DNA from: an uncultured Ruminococcus sp. | GTDB lineage: Bacteria > Bacillota > Clostridia > Oscillospirales > CAG-272 | Assembly (NCBI GenBank): GCA_902783755.1 | Contig: CACZSC010000073.1 | Location: 1 to 22,936, forward strand | Direction: 5' to 3' | DNA: 22,936 nt | Translations under genes and position numbers: made by a program | In this document: positions 14,966-20,682 of the stretch, piece by piece | Layout: every line of letters begins with the position of its first letter | How positions within the stretch are numbered: the first letter of the stretch is position 1 | The notes under the pieces: model-generated | Told to the model about the DNA's origin: nothing | The model's input: only the letters and a program-made list of their open reading frames with translations | Database searches by the model: none

Positions 14966-15685
14966 CTACTTTGCCATCCTTACGGCGACTTCCAGAGCCG
15001 TCTCCATCATGGCGGTGAAGGTGTTCTGCCTTTCCTCCGGAGTAGTCTCCTCGCCTGTCAGGATATGGTCTGAGATCGTGCAGATGGCCAGGGCGTTTTT
15101 CCCGAGTCTCGCCGCGTTCATGTAAAGGCCTGCAGCCTCCATCTCTATGGCCATGACTCCCATCTTCGCCCATTTCGGCGTGTTGTTTATCCCCTCTTCC
15201 CCGTAGAAGTTGTCGGAGGAGAGGATGTTGCCCACATGGTATCTCAGTCCTTTTTCCTCAGCCACTTCCACGGCCTTGGACAGGAGCTTGTATGATGCGA
15301 TAGGTGCAAATCTTCCGGGAATGTCGAACACGTCGCCGTATGAAGAATTGGTGCAGGCGCCCATTCCGAACACCATATCCCTTACGTGCACGTCCGGGTT
15401 TATGGATCCGGCGGAACCTATCCTCATGATATTCTCAACATCATAGAACTTGTATAGCTCATACGAGTATATGCCGATGGAGGGCATGCCCATCCCGCTG
15501 GCCATAACGGACACCGGAGTCCCCTTGTATGTCCCCGTGAATCCGTTGATCCCCCTCACATAGTTCACAAGCTTCGCGTCGGTGAGGAAAGTCTCGGCAA
15601 CGAATTTGGCTCTCAGGGGATCCCCTGGCATAAGCACTGTCTTTGCGAATGCGCCTTTTTCTGCTGTATTGTGTGGTGTTGGCAT
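14966..15685 (-). CDS. deoD: Purine nucleoside phosphorylase, DeoD type
   Basis: A 239-residue enzyme close in length and sequence to E. coli DeoD. It cleaves purine (deoxy)nucleosides with phosphate to the base and (deoxy)ribose-1-phosphate. Visible family residues include TPH5, MPGDPLRAK (19-27, phosphate loop), VRG (43-45), MRIGSAGS (87-94) with Arg88 and Ser91, AIEMEAAG (179-186) with Glu181 and Glu183 for the ribose, and TISDH (203-207) with Asp206 as the base-protonating acid. The start has GGAAGGAA upstream. It is the last gene of the minus-strand operon, 17 bases after the DUF362 gene. With DeoC in the same operon it supplies deoxyribose-1-phosphate; the phosphopentomutase needed between them is not in the window. 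Confidence 0.96.
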   Translation of the reverse strand: MPTPHNTAEKGAFAKTVLMPGDPLRAKFVAETFLTDAKLVNYVRGINGFTGTYKGTPVSVMASGMGMPSIGIYSYELYKFYDVENIMRIGSAGSINPDVHVRDMVFGMGACTNSSYGDVFDIPGRFAPIASYKLLSKAVEVAEEKGLRYHVGNILSSDNFYGEEGINNTPKWAKMGVMAIEMEAAGLYMNAARLGKNALAICTISDHILTGEETTPEERQNTFTAMMETALEVAVRMAK

Positions 15686-15702
15686 AGCTGTTCTTCCTTC
15701 CT

Positions 15703-16572
15703 TTATATTTCCAGTTCTATAAGCTCGTATTCCCTGCTGCCCAGTCCCTGCTCGGCTGCTGCTTCTATGGTGTGTATCCCGTGCCTTGACTCTATCCGCT
15801 CCACCAGATGGTCCCTTCCGGGATCGTCGCTGGAATATACCAGATCAAGACATGCCTGGTCGATGGCCACCGGATCCAGGGACAGCAGAATCCCGATGTC
15901 CTCCATGCAGGGATCCTCAGCGATCTCGCAGCAGTCGCAGTCCACGCTCATGTTCTTCATCACGTTTATATAGACTATCTTCGAGTCGAAGTACCTGATG
16001 ACCGAGCCCGCCGCGTCCGCCATGGATTCGAGGAAAAGGTCGTTCGGAGTGCTCCAGGGATCCTCCGTATTGCCGGCCCCGTGGATGTTCAGTTTCCCGT
16101 ATGAAGATGCCATCCCGATGGACAGCTGCTTAAGGGCTCCGCCGTATCCTCCCATGGGATGTCCCTTGAAATGGGACAACACCAGCATGGAATCATATTT
16201 TTCCGTGCCCTTCCCGATATAGTTCTTCTTTATCTGCATCCCGTCGGGGATGTCCAGGACCAGGTCCGGTCCTTCGGCGTCAAGGATCTCGAAATCGAAC
16301 GTGTCCGTCCATCCGTGCTCCCTGACGAGCTCTCTGTGCCTATCAGTGGTGTTTCTCGCGCCGTCGTAGGCCGTGTTGCATTCCACCACCACGCCGCCCA
16401 CGTAGTCTGCGACGGGCTTCCAGAATCCTGGTTTCAGATAGTTCTGGTTGCCCCGCTCTCCCGAGTGGACTTTTACGGCGATCTTTCCTTTGAGTTCGTA
16501 CCCTGATTTCTTATACAGTGCGAGCACTGCTTCCGGTGTGAGGGTCCTGGTGAAATATACTTTAGGTCTCAT
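15703..16572 (-). CDS. DUF362-domain protein
   Basis: A 289-residue protein of the DUF362 family, whose biochemical role is not established. Typical stretches are KIAVKVHSGERGNQNYLKP (30-48), LSHFKGHPMGGYGGALKQLS (132-151), and the Cys-containing DCDCCEIAEDPC (211-222) followed by GILLSLDPVAIDQACLD. Cys212, 214, 215, 222 and 241 could bind a metal or Fe-S cluster. Many relatives carry an added 4Fe-4S ferredoxin domain; this one ends without it. There is no signal peptide or membrane segment. GGAGG lies just before the ATG. It starts 21 bases after the deoC part of the fused gene and precedes deoD by 17 bases, so it is a full member of the operon. Confidence 0.88.
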   Translation of the reverse strand: MRPKVYFTRTLTPEAVLALYKKSGYELKGKIAVKVHSGERGNQNYLKPGFWKPVADYVGGVVVECNTAYDGARNTTDRHRELVREHGWTDTFDFEILDAEGPDLVLDIPDGMQIKKNYIGKGTEKYDSMLVLSHFKGHPMGGYGGALKQLSIGMASSYGKLNIHGAGNTEDPWSTPNDLFLESMADAAGSVIRYFDSKIVYINVMKNMSVDCDCCEIAEDPCMEDIGILLSLDPVAIDQACLDLVYSSDDPGRDHLVERIESRHGIHTIEAAAEQGLGSREYELIELEI

Positions 16573-16593
16573 CGAATCCTCCTTTTCTCTCCG

Positions 16594-18039
16594 TCACTGC
16601 GCTTTTACGATCTTTATGATCCTTGATGTACCCAGTCTGTCAGCACCGAGTTCAATGAATTTTTCGGCATCCTCTATGGACGAGATCCCGCCTGCCGCCT
16701 TTATCTTCAGTCCGTTCTTCACGTGTGCAGCCATCAGCTCCACGTCATGGAAGGTAGCTCCGGCTTTTGAAAATCCGGTGGAAGTCTTGATGAAGTCCGC
16801 TCCGGATTCGGATACCACTTCGCACATCCTGATCTTTTCCTCGTCGGTCAGAAGACAGGTCTCGATGATGACCTTGAGGATTATCTTCTTTCCGACCATC
16901 TCGCCTGCCTCGTCGCAGGCTTTCTTTATGGCTTTTATCTCACTGAGGACCAGCTCGTACCAGCCGTTCTTGACCCAGCCCACGTTGATGACCATATCCA
17001 CCTCGTCGGCTCCGTCTTCCACTGCGCACTTTGCTTCATAGCATTTTACCCGGCTGGTGCTGTATCCGTTGGGGAATCCGATGACAGTGCAGATCTTCAC
17101 CGGTCTTCTGAGATACTGTGCGGCTTTTGCGGAGGCATATTCCGATGCCACCTTTACGTACGATGCGGGGATGCACACGGACGCGGTCTCATAGTGTGTG
17201 CCGTCATCGATGATCTCCATGATCTGGGGCCATGTGGCGTCAACCGCCAGCAGTGTGTGGTCTACTTTTGAAAGTATTTCCTTGATCTCCATTTTATCTT
17301 CCTCTTTCTTTGAATATTTTTCCACGAAATCACACAGTTCACGGGGATCCTCAAGACCGTGGGGATGATGCCCGCATCCCATGCGGCATACTGTGAAGAG
17401 CGGTATCCCCGCTTCCCTGTACGCCTTTTCAAGAAAAGCGCCGTTCTCAGGGTAAGGTACCAGGTTGTCAGAGTCTCCGTAGAGGATCGCAGCGGGTATC
17501 CTTTTTTCCACGAGCCCGCCGATCCGGTCGATGGGATGTCCTCTGAAAGCAAGGAGCCCTTCGATGTCGAATCCGTAGGCATCCTGTATCTCGTGCCAGC
17601 CCGTGTCCCCGTCGAGAGGTATCCCTCGCCCGAATCCCATTGGGCAGCTCAGCAGGTTCATCACCGGTGCATCAAGGTACATTACAGACACCAGATCAGG
17701 ATATTTCGCCGCGAAATTGACAGAACACAGCCCGCCGCAGCTCATGCCCTCGAGACACGCTTTTTTCTCAAGGCCGAACTCCTCCGAAGCATATTCCACG
17801 AACCGTGCTTTTGCGTCGGTGTCCGCATCTGTGCCCCATCTGTTTATGTTTTCAAGAAACAGCAGGTGCCAGCCTCTTCTCAGCATCTCGAGGTGGAATC
17901 CCGGGAATGCGTCAAAGTACTCCATCTTCAGGACCCACCTGCCCTGGGGATCCGGCTTGTCGGGGAAAACTATGATGGCATTCCTTCCCTCGAACTCAAA
18001 GTCTCCTCTTCTGAAACCGTTGTATTCCGAATATGTCAT
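16594..18039 (-). CDS. deoC: Alpha/beta-hydrolase fused to deoxyribose-phosphate aldolase (DeoC)
   Basis: A 481-residue reading frame with two complete enzymes. Residues 1-245 are an alpha/beta-hydrolase with GMSCG (Ser100 nucleophile), GDSDNLVP (Asp191) and GCGHHPHGL (His224 or His225), resembling sugar-ester or peptide-type hydrolases. Residues 250-481 are a full-length DeoC: VDHTLL near the start, DEVDMVINVG (Asp348), FIKTSTGF with Schiff-base Lys418, and KIKAAGGI with Lys447. DeoC splits 2-deoxyribose-5-phosphate into acetaldehyde and glyceraldehyde-3-phosphate. The joint KKEEDK-M250 is encoded by AAAGAGGAAGATAAAATG, which looks like an intact ribosome site and start codon, so DeoC may also be made alone from ATG 17292. 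I know of no such fusion as a standard architecture. The gene starts 17 bases after the NodB-like gene. Confidence 0.85.
   Translation of the reverse strand: MTYSEYNGFRRGDFEFEGRNAIIVFPDKPDPQGRWVLKMEYFDAFPGFHLEMLRRGWHLLFLENINRWGTDADTDAKARFVEYASEEFGLEKKACLEGMSCGGLCSVNFAAKYPDLVSVMYLDAPVMNLLSCPMGFGRGIPLDGDTGWHEIQDAYGFDIEGLLAFRGHPIDRIGGLVEKRIPAAILYGDSDNLVPYPENGAFLEKAYREAGIPLFTVCRMGCGHHPHGLEDPRELCDFVEKYSKKEEDKMEIKEILSKVDHTLLAVDATWPQIMEIIDDGTHYETASVCIPASYVKVASEYASAKAAQYLRRPVKICTVIGFPNGYSTSRVKCYEAKCAVEDGADEVDMVINVGWVKNGWYELVLSEIKAIKKACDEAGEMVGKKIILKVIIETCLLTDEEKIRMCEVVSESGADFIKTSTGFSKAGATFHDVELMAAHVKNGLKIKAAGGISSIEDAEKFIELGADRLGTSRIIKIVKAQ
17290..17306 (-). promoter_or_regulatory. Internal ribosome binding site and start codon for DeoC
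   Basis: On the minus strand AGAGGAAG is followed after 5 bases by ATG (17292-17290), the codon where DeoC homology begins. The site lies inside the fused reading frame and encodes its linker, so stand-alone DeoC can probably be translated. Confidence 0.6.
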
Positions 18040-18056
18040 GTCTGCCTCTTACTGTG

Positions 18057-19586
18057 TCAGCTGAAGCTGAACGAGATCCTCCCGTTCTCGGAAAGGACCT
18101 GTCTGTCATTGCCGAAGAAGCCCTTCTCGAAATCCACCGAGTACCGGACTCCCATATATCTCAGTCTTGCGTGCTTGCCGGTCATGCTGAGGATCTCCGG
18201 GATATGATCCCGTGTGCCGCAGTCCCATATGAGTCTGAAATCCCTGTCTGAAGTAATGGCCACGCCTTCCTCCGAAAGCTTGATGATGAACGGCCCGCAG
18301 TCGAGCTCCGCCTTTCCTCTTCCGGTATCGCTGAATATCGGCTTTTCGCAGAGGATCGGCTTCTTTTCCTCGTCACCTATCAGGGCTCCGCCAAGGATCC
18401 CTTTCCCGGTATGACGGTTGCCGTCCAGCACCGGAAGAGACTCGTACGCGGAATCCGATCCGGTACACACTTTATCCTCATAAGGATCCTCAGGCACCGG
18501 AGAGAACACGTGAAGGTCCCTTATCCTCATGATCCCGTGCCTGTAGAACAGGTTTATCCTGAATCTCTTGGAACAGTACCAAACGGACGATACGTCATCA
18601 TCGTCGTAAGCCGTTTCAGCGCATATGGCCGATGCGGGAGTGTCGCTGAAGGTCTTCGTGTACCACCTTCCGGTGTCCCCCAGCTTCTCGACGGATATCT
18701 GCCCGGCGTCTCTCATCCCAGCTATCTTTTCGAGCTGATATGTGAGGCCGCCGCCCATCTTTTCCCAGCCGAAGCTGTTCTCCTGTCCGGTCTGCGCATA
18801 TCCGAAAGACAGGCATCTGCCGTTGAAATTCTCTTTCAGATACCAGTCCACCCACTGAGGGTTCCCTCCTCCGGCCTCGGTGTACACAGGCTCCAGGGAT
18901 ATCACGTCCTGGACCTTTTCGGCGCCGGATTCCGGATCAAGGCCGAAATCGTACTGGTAGACCGGATCCGATCCCAGCATCCTGAAAACCGGGACTTTGA
19001 TGAGGTCACGCTCGTCCTGGGAGGGTATGAACACGTTCCTGCTGCTGGGATAATACCCCTGTCCGTAATACCCGCCCCAGAGAGTATATCCGTCCGTGCC
19101 GTACTGCTCCTTGCAGTTGCACAGGGCGTCGAGACCGTATTTAGATGTAATGTACCTTATGGTATGGGTATCATAGAACCAGGCCCCCAGAACTCTCGGG
19201 TATCTGCCGAACACTTCCCAGAATTTCGAGAAATATGTGTCAGCCAGTCTTTCCCGCTGGTCCTTCGTATATCCGACGGAGAAAGCCGATGACGGATACC
19301 AGTCCCAGGCCCATCTGCCCTTCCAGGGCACGCCCGCGTCTTCGCACTGGCCCTGAACTATCTCGAACCAGGCTCCGATCTCGAACTGTGAAGGGTCCAG
19401 TTCCCTGAGCATGTCCGTATATACGGGATCGCACAAAGCGTCGTACTGCAGCAGGAATGTGCCCGGAAGCCCGTGCTTTCTCATTAGCTCGATCTGTTTC
19501 ACCACGGGCGTCACCAGATCCACTTCCACTCTGGGCTCGTAGTCCCTGATGAAATTGATTATGTTTATAATCTGCCGTTTTTCCAT
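18057..19586 (-). CDS. NodB/TIM-barrel-like protein of unknown function
   Basis: A 509-residue protein without signal peptide. The N-terminal part resembles the polysaccharide-deacetylase/GH57-like barrel fold: RVEVDL (19-24), KHGLPGTFLLQYDAL (37-51), FEIGAWFE (68-75), FGRYPRVLGAWFYDTHTIRY (126-145), and a conserved-looking EQYGTDGYTLWGG (160-172). A canonical deacetylase HxxxH metal motif is not evident, so deacetylase activity cannot be claimed. The C-terminal part, about 340-509, is rich in beta strands and may be a sandwich domain. The combination recalls uncharacterised sugar-related families. It starts one base after the stop of the PHP gene (TGACATG) and precedes the hydrolase-DeoC gene by 17 bases, so the three are translated from one transcript. 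Confidence 0.7.
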   Translation of the reverse strand: MEKRQIINIINFIRDYEPRVEVDLVTPVVKQIELMRKHGLPGTFLLQYDALCDPVYTDMLRELDPSQFEIGAWFEIVQGQCEDAGVPWKGRWAWDWYPSSAFSVGYTKDQRERLADTYFSKFWEVFGRYPRVLGAWFYDTHTIRYITSKYGLDALCNCKEQYGTDGYTLWGGYYGQGYYPSSRNVFIPSQDERDLIKVPVFRMLGSDPVYQYDFGLDPESGAEKVQDVISLEPVYTEAGGGNPQWVDWYLKENFNGRCLSFGYAQTGQENSFGWEKMGGGLTYQLEKIAGMRDAGQISVEKLGDTGRWYTKTFSDTPASAICAETAYDDDDVSSVWYCSKRFRINLFYRHGIMRIRDLHVFSPVPEDPYEDKVCTGSDSAYESLPVLDGNRHTGKGILGGALIGDEEKKPILCEKPIFSDTGRGKAELDCGPFIIKLSEEGVAITSDRDFRLIWDCGTRDHIPEILSMTGKHARLRYMGVRYSVDFEKGFFGNDRQVLSENGRISFSFS

Positions 19587-19587
19587 G

Positions 19588-20397
19588 TCAGTACCAGATC
19601 TCTATATCCTTGACTTTCTCATTCAGGTCTGCGTGCGGATCCTGCCTGAACCCCAGAGCCCCGAGATAATCCTCGGCTTCGGAGAACCAGCATGTCATCC
19701 TGTCGGGGAAATGACAGTCCGACGTTATGATGACCCGGCCGCCTTTTTCCTTTATCTTTCTGAGAATGAAATCCGCAGGGTAAGGTACGGTCCTCAGATG
19801 TCTCGCTATGGCACCGGTGTTCAGCTCGAAAGTGTCACAGGTCTCCATGCACCGGACCGCTGCGCCGGCCGCAAGCTCCATGTAGCCGGGATCCGACTCG
19901 TCCACCAGGGAATATTTCGTTATGAGGTCGAAGTGTCCGATTATGTCCGGCCGTGACCTCTCCACGTGCCTCACCACTTCGCCGTAGTACTCCTGCCACA
20001 CGGAGAACATATCCCCGCCGTATTTCACCTCGGCCAGTTCGCGCTGTATGCTCTCAGACCAGTCCACGGGATAATTTATGTCCCCGCACATAAGCTCGTG
20101 CACCGAAGCTATGATGTAGTCGGGCCGGTCGTCCGGAAGTTCGGAGTCCTTGTCAAGCTCAAATCCGCCGAATACCCTGATCTTCCCCTTGTATCTTTCA
20201 CGGGCTTCCCTTATCTCCCGGAAATAGTCATCCGTCTTCTCCGGAGGCATACAGTAGCTGGACTGAAGCGGCGCGTAGCTGTGCTCCGAGAAGCCTATGG
20301 CGCGGAACCCGTAGCCGATGGCGGCCCGGATCATGGTGTCCATGTCCGCTCGGCCGTCTGAATATTTCGAATGGGTGTGAAAATTCGATCTCTGCAT
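19588..20397 (-). CDS. PHP-family phosphatase (histidinol-phosphatase-like)
   Basis: A 269-residue PHP-superfamily metal-dependent phosphoesterase. Metal-binding motifs are HTHSKYSDG (7-15), GFSEH (35-39), Glu80 (FGGFELD), SVHEL (His100), GHFDL (His155) and SDCH (Asp227, His229), the full set for a trinuclear site. The family includes HisK histidinol-phosphatase, the last phosphatase step of histidine synthesis in Firmicutes. No other his gene is present and the downstream genes are catabolic, so a sugar phosphate or similar substrate is also possible. It is the first gene of the minus-strand operon. The ATG lies only 15 bases after the T-run of the scfA terminator, and its ribosome site (GGA) is weak. 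Confidence 0.87.
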   Translation of the reverse strand: MQRSNFHTHSKYSDGRADMDTMIRAAIGYGFRAIGFSEHSYAPLQSSYCMPPEKTDDYFREIREARERYKGKIRVFGGFELDKDSELPDDRPDYIIASVHELMCGDINYPVDWSESIQRELAEVKYGGDMFSVWQEYYGEVVRHVERSRPDIIGHFDLITKYSLVDESDPGYMELAAGAAVRCMETCDTFELNTGAIARHLRTVPYPADFILRKIKEKGGRVIITSDCHFPDRMTCWFSEAEDYLGALGFRQDPHADLNEKVKDIEIWY

Positions 20398-20412
20398 TTT
20401 TCCAAAAAACCC

Positions 20413-20438
20413 AAAAAACGCCGCCTGTACGGCGGCGT
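20413..20438 (-). terminator. Rho-independent terminator of scfA
   Basis: On the minus strand ACGCCGCC (20438-20431) and GGCGGCGT (20425-20418) form an 8-bp stem with a 5-base loop, followed by TTTTTT, GGG and a further TTTTTT. It sits between scfA and the PHP gene. Confidence 0.88.
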
Positions 20439-20446
20439 CTCTGGCC

Positions 20447-20605
20447 TTATTTTCTGTCCTTCTTGTCCTTGTTTTCGCACTTCTGGTTAGCGATGCCGCA
20501 GCTGGTCTTGCATGCGGACTGGCATGATGTCTGGCATTCGCCGCATCCGCCGTTCTTTGCGCTTTCGCAGAGGTTGCGTGTTTCGATCGTTCTGATGTGT
20601 TTCAT
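20447..20605 (-). CDS. scfA: SCIFF six-cysteine peptide precursor
   Basis: A 52-residue peptide starting MKHIRTIETRN with the family core GGCGECQTSCQSACKTSC at 19-36 and a further Cys43 (NQKCENK). This is a clear SCIFF (six cysteines in forty-five residues) ranthipeptide precursor, normally cross-linked by the radical SAM enzyme ScfB through thioether bonds. Cys21, 24, 28, 32, 36 and 43 are the six family cysteines; Cys13 is an extra one. An excellent ribosome site (GAGGAGG) lies 8 bases before the ATG. It has its own promoter and terminator. No scfB gene follows or precedes it in this window, which is unusual. The role of mature SCIFF in Clostridia is unknown. Confidence 0.95.
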   Translation of the reverse strand: MKHIRTIETRNLCESAKNGGCGECQTSCQSACKTSCGIANQKCENKDKKDRK

Positions 20606-20641
20606 CCTAAACACCTCCTCTATGGAATTGGTTCAACTGGA

Positions 20642-20670
20642 ATTCTAGCATACGCGGGGTACAAAGTCAA
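20642..20670 (-). promoter_or_regulatory. Strong promoter of scfA
   Basis: On the minus strand TTGACT (20665-20670) and TAGAAT (20642-20647) are 17 bases apart, with a TG one base before the -10 box. The predicted leader is about 30 bases and contains the GAGGAGG ribosome site. Confidence 0.85.
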
Positions 20671-20682
20671 TATTCTTTTTCC

